Shown here: positions 56,927 to 64,000 of the stretch, in pieces | Layout: each line of letters starts with the position of its first letter | How positions within the stretch are numbered: the first letter of the stretch is position 1 | Source: Mantis religiosa | Taxonomy: Eukaryota; Arthropoda; Insecta; Mantodea; Mantidae | Direction: 5' to 3' | Assembly: GCA_030765055.1 (NCBI GenBank) | Contig: CM060955.1 | Location: forward strand, 153,636,506-153,700,505 | DNA: 64,000 nt | The notes under the pieces: model-generated | What the model was told of the DNA's origin: nothing | What the model saw: the letters and a program-made list of their open reading frames with translations, nothing else | Databases searched by the model: none | Position numbers and translations under genes: made by a program

Positions 56927-56997
56927 GCCATAGCCGGGATTTGAACCACGGATCTTCTGGTTTCCGTCCAGCCGCACTACCATTGTGCTACTATGGC
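56927..56997 (-). repeat. tRNA-like part of dimer unit 2
   Basis: As unit 1, with one change in the D-loop region. Acceptor stem and B box intact. Confidence 0.65.
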
Positions 56998-57289
56998 CAA
57001 CGTGCCGACATGACATTAAATTCTCCATCTGACTCGTGTTTCTCCCGGTAAACCACTAGGAGTTCTCATGAACATGAGACAACTACCTTGATGGCTACTT
57101 ACTATGCTGTAAGTACTTTAAGGCCCGGGCTTTATAGTTCGGACCACTATTAGGTATAATTAATGGAAATTAATTGTTCTTTCACACTAGCCGTGTGTAG
57201 GACGCACTATGAAAGGGTAGAGATATACATTTTCTGTCATATATTACATTTTATTAGTTATTTAATTGACAGAAAGAATAAAGGGCAAT

Positions 57290-57460
57290 TCAGTGGTCTA
57301 CCGGGAAAAATATGAGTGAGTTGGAGAATTTAATATCATGTCGGCATGTTGGCCATAGTAGCTCAGTGGTTTAGAGCAACCACACGGGGAGCTGCATGGC
57401 GAGCGGCAGATCCGTGGTTCAAATCCCGGCTATCGCAGTGAATTTTTCAGTCTGGCTCTA
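57290..57460 (+). repeat. tRNA-derived short repeat, copy 5
   Basis: tRNA-like 57,352-57,436 is 85 nt because of about 12 extra bases in the anticodon/variable region. A box and B box (GGTTCAAATCC) intact; the acceptor 3' half reads CTATCGC. It lies about 0.3 kb from the minus-strand dimer, so the two can pair as an inverted repeat. Confidence 0.55.
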
Positions 57461-59148
57461 CTCATTAAAGGCTGCAGATTTGTTGTGTACAAAAAACAAA
57501 ATAGATCGGCAAGAAAAATTGTATCTTTGGAAAACAGAACTCCGCAAAAACTTTTATAAGATCCGGGAATTCAACCTTTGATGTATGTCCAATCAAATCT
57601 GGTTCTTCAGCTCAAATTATTTGTGAATAACTATAGCTACCACCTCGTTACCTTGAAAATTAATTTACTATTATAGTTTATAATATTCGTATTTTAATAG
57701 ATACATGTAAGCCTTGTTTGTATAATAATTACTAACTGTAGTAACTACTCGGTTTCTTTCTTATTAATAGAAGTATCAATTAGCACATTTCTCTAAAACT
57801 ACAATATGTATCATCCTTTTGTATAGTAGTAAGGGACATAATCAGACCTTAAAATTCTTTTGTAGATCTTTCTCTCTCTTCTTACAACTTTCTAGATACA
57901 AACATATCTTGAAGATTCACTAATTTACTATTATTAGTGCAAGAATTAAGGTAGCTCATGGCTTGTTCAAAGCTTTATGTTTGTTTTATTTAGTCGCACA
58001 ACATTAAGTCATATCCCAGAATGAATGAAGTGATTGAAATAATGCTCAAATTAACCCAGACAATGTCAATGTAATGTCTTTGGTAAGAGTAATTAAAATC
58101 GGGCACGGAAAAATTCAAATATTCATTCTCTTGGCAATTCACTAACCCTTCGCTCAGTCCACTTAGGTTGGCATTGCTCTGATTTGAGATCCACAACCTG
58201 TACCTATATAGATCTGCTCTTACACATTCAACATTGTCGAAAACATTTCGGATTCACGGATATTGTGTTATTGGAATTTTTTTCAGATTCAGGTTATACC
58301 AAAATACATATTTACAAGAATCTTGACATTTAATTTTTGAGTGGAGTGCAATTTCTTCTCTACCTATTATTTATATAAAACTTAACACTAAAGGGAAAGC
58401 ACCACGAGGAAAACCGGTACAAACCTACAGTTCAAATGTTCCGTGTGTTTCTTGAGTAGCTCTGACTACAGCGACACACAGTGGAAGAGTCATGTAACGC
58501 AAAGTACACAGAGAAGGTTATAGATGCCGCGGCAGTTGTATTAGCCATGTGTATACCGATATGTCTTAGTTATTAAGAATATTTTACAACACATTACAAC
58601 ATCGACATTTCTTTTCTATGCTTAAATCATACCCTAGTGTGAACGATGATAAATTGTAGCTATATTGTACACATAAACCAATATAGACCGAAAGGAAGTG
58701 TCGAATTTTGAAAAAAAAAAAGTCTCCTAAACCTGTATAAGTAGCAGAAATTTAACCGTTCATTTGCATTATTTATTCCTATCAATCTGGAGATCAATAT
58801 TAATTGATTTTAATAACTGTAACGCGCTATAAATGTGGCATACCATTCATTATTGCAATTTAGTTTCAAGCGTTGTATTTTGAATAACTGTAGCACGCTA
58901 TAAGTGTGGCGTCCATAGTTCAATCACATTGTTCTTTCCAAATAACATGCTGAACTGAGTACAGAAGAGCCGTGTACGTTATGACAATGTTTGCCAATAA
59001 ATATTTGAGCCATCAGAAACATCCTACCTCATCCTTTATTGTCCATATTCCTATGTAGTATTTTTCGGAAATTCCTGTTGATTATCATTCTTGAAACATT
59101 GGATTAGATGTGCACTGAGGCGGCAATATCTGTCTTTTAAGACTGTGT
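57461..59148 (+). repeat. Array units with core copy 16
   Basis: Colinear with 21,266-23,048 without the 169-bp insert. Core at 58,418-58,569. A local duplication of the ATAACTGTAxCxCGCTATAA module lies at 58,808-58,915. Confidence 0.55.
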
Positions 59149-59529
59149 TGTACTTTGTGGGTTCGTGAAATTACAAGTGCAGGTTACAAACACTAAAAAT
59201 TTCTCTTTATCTCCCTAGAAACACGCTCACACATAAAACTTACAAAGTGTTCGACCAAAAACAAAGGCCACTTTTACAACTGTTCACGTGCACGTGCCCA
59301 ATTACCGACTGACTGACTCATCTCCATCTTTATTTTATCTCTTGTAGTCACTATTCCTGAAATTCGTGGAATGTTCTCCAATAATCAAGACTGCAATAGA
59401 AGAAAGACGAACTCTCCAGAAATCCGATTCCTTCCCTCACCGTTACGACGAGCCTTTATCTCCACACTGTACTGCCCGTCTCTTTGAAGTCATCGGCCGC
59501 GCCACTTCCTCAACAATGCGTTCGCGACA
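59149..59529 (-). mobile_element. 3' LTR of the Gypsy-type copy B
   Basis: About 381 bp on the minus strand, starting TGTCGCGAACGCATTG; the end reads AACCCACAAAGTACA, one base shorter than the expected GTCACA-type end. GAGTAGGGAGCAG just before the start fits a polypurine tract. Same family as 52,835-53,236. Confidence 0.65.
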
Positions 59530-59559
59530 CTGCTCCCTACTCAAGGGTGGTCGTCTCGA

Positions 59560-60327
59560 ACAGCACTAACGTAGTGGGGCGGACGTTCCAAGTGTACCAC
59601 GAACATCTTCCTTCGGGGCACCTTCTGGATGCGGTAGACTACTTCATTAATCCTCTTTACCACCCGGTATGGTCCTTGCCATTATTGCTGAAACTTCGGG
59701 CAGCGTCCCTTGATCCGGGTAGGGTGGCACAACCAGACCAAGTCACCTGTAATGGTCTCTTAAACAAGAATATAGTAATATAGCACATACTTCTGATGAT
59801 AAGAAATTAGTTAATTTATAACATTAGTATGTCATACTAAAATTATTAGATATAGCTAATATTTCTTCCCTTGGCTGTTGACTTGCCTGTCGTATCGGGT
59901 CTTCCTGCGGCACTCGCCATCGGATATTCTGACGAGCCATCTCAGGCATGTCGTGGAGACGGTCCACCAAGTTCTCCACATATTTGGTTGTTGGCTGTTT
60001 TGCGTCCGGGGGGCTCCCAAAAGCCAGGTCACAAGGGAGGCATACTCTCGGCCGAACTGGCGTTATACCAGTGGTGTCGTTTGTTGACGAGCTGTAGGTC
60101 AGCAGGAACAGTGTTACCTTGACGTCCCAGTCTCCCTGACAGCTGGCCACGACCTTCCTGAGATGTTTTTCTAGGGTCTTGATCCACCTATCCACCATGC
60201 CTTCCGAATGCGGGTGTAGGGGTGTTGTGCGGGTCTTGTTCACCCCAAGTCTTTCCCGTGCCTCCTTCATCAGGTTATACTTCATTAACCACAGCGCCCA
60301 CACAGATTTTGTGTTGTCAATCCGCAT
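59560..60327 (-). pseudogene. Gypsy integrase C-terminal fragment, copy B
   Basis: The minus frame from 60,327 gives the end of the catalytic core: NKTRTTPLHPHSEGMVDRW, then FLLTYSSSTNDTTGITP, CLPCDLAFGSPPD and VDRLHDMPEMARQNI. The catalytic Glu position in MVxR is Asp, as in copy A. An AT-rich stretch of 100 bp (59,761-59,860) interrupts, then a GPY/F-like C-terminal region follows (YRVVKRI-like, VYRIQKVPRRKMFVVHLERPP) ending near 59,560. Dead. Confidence 0.7.
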
Positions 60328-60403
60328 TTTCTGGGCTCATTTCACCCATCATTTCACCCATTTCATCATTGTCCGATATGATTTAACATTGTACGATAAA
60401 CGT

Positions 60404-60430
60404 GGCTATCCAGAAAGTAGATTACGTTTT
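60404..60430 (+). repeat. Left terminal inverted repeat of mariner family 1
   Basis: Starts GGCTATCCAGAAAGTAG; perfect reverse complement of 61,704-61,730. Confidence 0.9.
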
Positions 60431-60498
60431 GGAATAAAAAGTAAACAAAGTATAGGAAACAAATTTTATTATATACAGATGAAAGCCACACTCAAATA

Positions 60499-61572
60499 CT
60501 ACTTTTTGACATAGTCACCATTCAAATTAAGGCATTTATCGTAGCGATGTACGAGCTTGGAAATTCCTTCGTCGAAAAATTCGGCCTCCTGCGCCTTCAA
60601 CCACTTCGTTACCTCTTCTTGCAGCTGTGCGTCGTCATCAAAACGCGGCATAGCCAGCCACTTCTTCATTGCTGGGAATAGGTGGAAGTCGCTCGGTGCC
60701 AGGTCGGGACTGTACGGCGGATGAGGAAACAACTCCCACTTAAAAGATTCAAGAACTTCACGAGTGACATTTGCCCTGTGGGGCCGGGCGTTGTCGTGAA
60801 TCAACAAGATCTTAGAGCTCAACATTCCTCTGCGCTTGTTTTGAATGGCTCTTCTGAGTTTTTGGAGAGTTTGGCAATACCTTTGAGAGTTTATTGTAGT
60901 GCCTCTTTCCAGGAAGTCCACCAAAATCACACCTTTTCTGTCCCAAAAAACAGTTGCCATCATCTTCCTTGCCGACATTCTTTGCATGCATTTCTTGGGT
61001 TTTTGGGGAGAACTTGTGTGCCCCCACTGCATTGATTGCAATTTTGTTTCACAGTTCACGTGTTTCACCCATGTTTCGTCACCAGTAACGATGCGATCGA
61101 GTAAAGAGTCACCATTCTTATGGTAAACGTCCAAAAAGCTCAACGCTGCAGCCATTCGCTGATTTTTGTGGTCCTCTGTCAAGATTTTTGGAATCCATCT
61201 TGCACAAAACTTGTGGTAACCAAGCTTTTCGCTGCTGATTTCGTGCAACAAACTTCGCGAAATTTGTGGAAAACTCAAAGAAAGTTCCGTTATTGTGAAC
61301 CTTCGATTTTCACGATCTTTAGCATCGACTTTTTCGACAAGTTCGGCAGTCACTATGCTGGGTCTCCCACTTCGATCTTCGTCGTGAACATTGGTTCGGC
61401 CATATTTAAATCTGATGACCCACTGACGCACTCCACCTTCAGTGATAATGTTGTCCCCATACACTTCACAAAGCTGCCGATAGATTTCTATCGGTTTACA
61501 GTTTTTTGCAGTCAGAAACCTTATTACTGCACGCACCTCGCAGCTCGCGGGATTTTCAATTAGCGCAGACAT
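60499..61572 (-). CDS. Mariner transposase, intact
   Basis: 357 codons, ATG at 61,572, a usual length for this family or slightly above it. The N-terminal paired helix-turn-helix DNA-binding region (about residues 10-110) includes GVRQWVIRFKYGRT and EDRSGRPS. The linker motif is WIPKILT at 126-132, where the family usually has WVPHEL. The catalytic triad is complete: Asp165 (TGDETW), Asp260 (IHDNARPH) and Asp295 (YSPDLAPSDFHLF), with 34 residues between the last two. It cuts the element at its terminal repeats and inserts it at TA. It lies 162 bp from the right end and 100 bp from the left. No stop, frameshift or lost catalytic residue seen. Confidence 0.93.
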   Translation of the reverse strand: MSALIENPASCEVRAVIRFLTAKNCKPIEIYRQLCEVYGDNIITEGGVRQWVIRFKYGRTNVHDEDRSGRPSIVTAELVEKVDAKDRENRRFTITELSLSFPQISRSLLHEISSEKLGYHKFCARWIPKILTEDHKNQRMAAALSFLDVYHKNGDSLLDRIVTGDETWVKHVNCETKLQSMQWGHTSSPQKPKKCMQRMSARKMMATVFWDRKGVILVDFLERGTTINSQRYCQTLQKLRRAIQNKRRGMLSSKILLIHDNARPHRANVTREVLESFKWELFPHPPYSPDLAPSDFHLFPAMKKWLAMPRFDDDAQLQEEVTKWLKAQEAEFFDEGISKLVHRYDKCLNLNGDYVKK

Positions 61573-61703
61573 TTCAAACCGTCACAGTATCTGAACGGAG
61601 CACAGCACGAACCTCTCACTAGCACGGCTAGATGCCGACTGAGCTGCGCAACGCTCTGACCCCAAGATGGCCGTGCTAGCCCCGCCCCTAGCGGAAACAG
61701 ACG

Positions 61704-61730
61704 AAAACGTAATCTACTTTCTGGATAGCC
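61704..61730 (-). repeat. Right terminal inverted repeat of mariner family 1
   Basis: Perfect partner of 60,404-60,430; followed by CTCG and the TA duplication. Confidence 0.9.
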
Positions 61731-61734
61731 CTCG

Positions 61735-61940
61735 TAAATAAAAATATTGTCTTCCCCGCCTTACCTTAGTCCTATTCGTTCGTATTGTAATATTTGTAGT
61801 ATTGTAATATACGTTCTCTAACGTTGTCATATCGGACAATGAATGTATGGATGAAATGATGCTCAAATGACGGAATCCACTGAGCTTAGAGTTACCCGAC
61901 AGGATAAGGGAAAACCCGGAAAGAAACATCCAGACAACTG
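61735..61940 (-). repeat. SINE2 piece (minus) right of the mariner
   Basis: 61,800-61,932 matches 23,880-24,012, including the GGATAAGGGAAAACC arm; array sequence interrupted by the mariner continues from 61,735. Confidence 0.55.
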
Positions 61941-62982
61941 ATCATCGCCCATTTGTGACATTCATTCACTATCACACCAAGAAGGAATATTATGGACGTA
62001 AGAAAGTTTGTTTTTATAATGTAGAAGTTTTTGGAGCAATCTCAATGCACATTCGTGCTGTTTATCTCCGCCCGGCGGCATCCGTCCCTTATCGCTCCGG
62101 CGCCGCGCTTTCGTAAATCATGGGTTCACGACAATAATATGAGGAAATAGTCCTAATCATGCGCAATGATGTCAAGAGGGGAAAGTAGTAAAATGGCGCT
62201 CAACATCAGGCTAAGCGTACTCCTGTTGGAAACATGCCTTACAAATGGAAATCTGTTGACTTAAGAAGCACAGATCTATACAGCTTGGTCGTCAAGTTAA
62301 GTGCTTACGTTTCTTTGACCCAATTAATGTTCTATACTCACGCCATCTCTTGACCTGGCATTTAATTTAGTAAAAACAGCCTTTTGTTCAGTGATGAGAG
62401 TACTGATAGTGTTTTGTCTTTTGTTTCTATCCAGTGACATATTTGTGGTTACAACATATATTAAAATATCCTGATGATGGGAGAGATGTGATATACGGTA
62501 TTCTCCAGGATCATCGCAGTTTAAGAAATGTATGGGTTCTGATGAACGAAATTCTTCAAAAAGTCCTTCAGTTGCTTTTTAAACAACAAATTCTGCCCAC
62601 TAAATGTCTCAGTTCTATCACAACATGTTTCTACCGTGAAAAGAAGTAATTTATGCCACGTTTAGTCGTTAATATGTTCATGTAACAAATTCAGATGCCT
62701 TTAACAGTCAAATTGTCGAAAATGGCAATGAAGGAAGTATCACTTGTATGCTTCTAGAGATTATTTGATATTTTGGTTAAATAAGATCGTTTAATTCGAT
62801 CTTTTTTTCTGAATAAAGAAAAAAAATGGACTTATCTAAGAACTAACTTAATTATGAAAACTGTAATTCACGCATCTCTCTTTTTGATGGAGGTTAATGT
62901 AAGTAATGACGTCATAAAAATAAGTTCTGAAAAATGTATCAAGTACCATAAATGAAGCCAATATGGACATTCATATATTATA
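61941..62982 (+). repeat. Shared segment of duplication B before the mariner remnant
   Basis: Colinear with 24,011-25,066. The GC-richer part is 62,060-62,420. Array modules resume at 62,450. Confidence 0.55.
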
Positions 62983-64000
62983 CGAGGGCTGTTCAATAAA
63001 TAATGATCATAATTTATATGGTCATAATTTCTCGCACTAAAATACCATTTTATTATATTCTGTTAGCTTAACGTGTAACAAACACGCCGTAGTTGTTTCA
63101 TTGTCGGTACTCCTGGTTCCCCCCTGTGAGAACCAGGAGAGTTCAGACATGTTTAGTGTGGCCTACCGCTGCAATGGAGGTAACATGCGAGGAACAATAT
63201 GCAGCTTTGAAATTCTGCTTTCGTCTCAAGGAATCTTCAGTTGAGGCCTATACAATGTTATAGGAGTCCTATTGAGAGTCTGTTCTTCCCTACAGCACAG
63301 CTCAAAGGTGCTTTAAAAGGTTTAAAGAGGGTAGGGAATCAATTTCATAGGAAGGTGGACCCAGTGCTCCAGTTACTGCTCTCACGGAAGAAGACATCAA
63401 CACTGCTACTGTCATTTTGAGAGAGGATCGACGAGTTATCTTAAAATCAATTTCTGAAATAATGAACATTTCATTGGGTGCCACCCACACGTTGCTGACA
63501 GAAACATTACACATGAGACGTGTTTGTGCGCGATGGCTTCCAAGACTGTTGAATCCCGAAGACAAGGACATTCGCATGCAGGTCTTCATGTAGTTAAAGT
63601 TGATGTTAGACGTAGATCCGGAATTGTTTTCAAACGTAATCACTGCTGATGAAACTTGGCTACATCATTTTGATCCTGAGAGCAAACAGCAAAGCTCAGT
63701 GTGGAAAGCTCCTTCATCACAAAACCCCAAGAAACAAAAGTTGTTGCTTCAGCTGGGAAAGCTATGGTCATCTCATTCTTCGATATTCATGGAATGGTTT
63801 ATCAGCATGTACCAGCACACACATCAGTAACTGAACAATACTACAGGGATGTCCTGAAAATATTGCAAGTCTATTTCAGGCGCAAAGGACCACATTTCCG
63901 TGAAGCAGGCTGGATGCTCTACTACGATAATGCGCGGCCGAATATTGCCAATGTTGTTGCTGAATATATTGCACAACTCAACGTGAAGCTTATCCCTCAC
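62983..64000 (+). mobile_element. Decayed mariner (family 2), copy B, runs off the window
   Basis: The left end is CGAGGGCTGTTCAATAAATA after TA. Same position in the duplication as copy A. The right end lies beyond the window. Confidence 0.75.
63174..64000 (+). pseudogene. Mariner transposase pseudogene, copy B (partial)
   Basis: ATG at 63,174 is kept (CTG in copy A). The frame has a stop at about the same place as the first stop of copy A, further stops including TAG near 63,591, and a frameshift beyond 63,730. TADETWLHHFDPE keeps the first catalytic Asp; TACGATAATGCGCGG near 63,922 encodes the second. The third lies outside the window. Dead copy. Confidence 0.75.

Larger units (their letters stand above)
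56581..57220 (-). mobile_element. Tandem dimer of a 315-bp tRNA-derived element (minus)
   Basis: Two 315-bp units start GAAAGGGTAG at 56,581 and 56,896 and differ at five positions by eye; a third GAAAGGGTAG at 57,211 closes the element. The whole is flanked by AGATCTACATT (56,570-56,580) and AGATATACATT (57,221-57,231), an 11-bp target duplication with one change. Each unit holds a minus-strand tRNA-like part (56,612-56,682 and 56,927-56,997). Much younger than the + strand relatives in the array. Confidence 0.8.
59149..60335 (-). mobile_element. Gypsy-type element 3' part: integrase end plus LTR (copy B, minus)
   Basis: On the minus strand: integrase (60,327 to 59,560), purine-rich tract, then LTR (59,529 to 59,149). 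The 5' two thirds of the element are missing. The right array flank is the same Gypsy/SINE2 junction as in copy A (23,790) and in the stub at 35,235. Confidence 0.75.
60399..61734 (-). mobile_element. Complete mariner (family 1)
   Basis: 1.34 kb bounded by TA at 60,397-60,398 and 61,735-61,736. Perfect 27-bp terminal inverted repeats at 60,404-60,430 and 61,704-61,730; the outermost few bases differ. The duplicate locus near 23,813 shows the uninterrupted site. One open transposase gene on the minus strand. Nothing visible rules out activity. Confidence 0.92.
1..64000 (+). repeat. Degenerate head-to-tail repeat array forming the matrix of the window
   Basis: A core of about 150 bp recurs at 40-194, 2,140-2,295, 5,630-5,776, 10,421-10,575, 14,815-14,969, 17,307-17,453, 19,930-20,084, 22,214-22,370, 27,917-28,062, 31,937-32,082, 35,764-35,917, 45,080-45,234, 48,511-48,666, 49,389-49,530, 55,424-55,571 and 58,418-58,569. 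Its marks are GACTACAGCGACACACAGTGG, then GATGTCGCGCAAGTTGTAAT, then a TATGTCTTA-like end. All 16 copies are on the + strand. Downstream modules recur in order: an AAATTCAAC motif, GCTGTAAATATG, ACATTCGTAGCATCAGAGAC, TTTTCGGAAATTCCTGTTGA and TGTCTTTTAAGACTGTGTTG. Distances between cores run from 0.87 to 9.3 kb and are stretched by insertions. One segment near 9,060-9,690 is inverted. No long open frame is shared between copies. It could be an old satellite-like array or the remains of a repeatedly duplicated large element; I cannot name the family. Confidence 0.75.

Noticed and set aside
56581..57220. CRISPR-like or satellite array
   Set aside because: Only two 315-bp units, each with a tRNA-like part and a shared target duplication: a mobile-element dimer.
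60682..61035. 117-codon plus frame
   Set aside because: Antisense of the intact mariner transposase.

Overview
The window looks like repeat-rich, AT-rich nuclear DNA from an arthropod, most likely an insect. The basis is family resemblance: D,D34D mariner transposases, a Jockey-type non-LTR retrotransposon, Gypsy LTR elements with a leucine-tRNA-like primer site, and tRNA-derived short repeats. No bacterial operons, rRNA or CRISPR are visible, and I recognise no host protein-coding gene. Species and chromosome position cannot be read from the sequence.

The matrix is a strongly degenerated, essentially head-to-tail array of one repeat family. A conserved core of about 150 bp occurs 16 times, every copy on the + strand, from position 40 to 58,569. 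Recurring neighbouring modules lie between the cores. One segment (9,060-9,690) is inverted. Two longer stretches recur with their embedded elements in the same order: 21,000-26,300 resembles 57,200-64,000, and 2,880-5,800 resembles 52,080-55,600.

Mobile elements sit in this matrix. (1) A nearly complete Jockey-type element, 36,116-41,337, has an 11-bp target duplication, an intact ORF1 and an ORF2 broken by one frameshift; a 5'-truncated relative lies at 45,421-46,620. (2) A complete mariner, 60,399-61,734, has perfect 27-bp inverted repeats, TA duplications and an open 357-codon transposase with all three catalytic Asp. Two decayed mariners of another family lie at 25,067 and 62,983, and three internally deleted mariner-like remnants at 5,250, 31,137 and 54,560. 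(3) Gypsy pieces: LTR-PBS-gag at 12,655-14,085 (minus), integrase pieces at 23,049-23,790 and 59,149-60,335 (minus, the second with an LTR), and two LTR-PBS-inverted-LTR composites at 3,609-4,105 and 52,835-53,400. (4) 3' pieces of another LINE at 6,740, 33,560 and 51,010, and a LINE reverse transcriptase piece at 41,465-42,620 (all minus). (5) tRNA-derived short repeats, including a 2 x 315 bp tandem dimer at 56,581-57,220.

The elements do not form a pathway. The only reading frames that look fully translatable are Jockey ORF1 and the mariner transposase at 60,499-61,572. Four islands match neither the array nor a known element: 8,358-9,059, 15,341-16,480, 18,390-18,850 and 42,625-44,170. 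Several contain short open stretches that look coding, and they are the best places to look for captured or undescribed sequence. Repeat boundaries and identities were judged by eye; junctions without a target duplication are good to about 20 bp.
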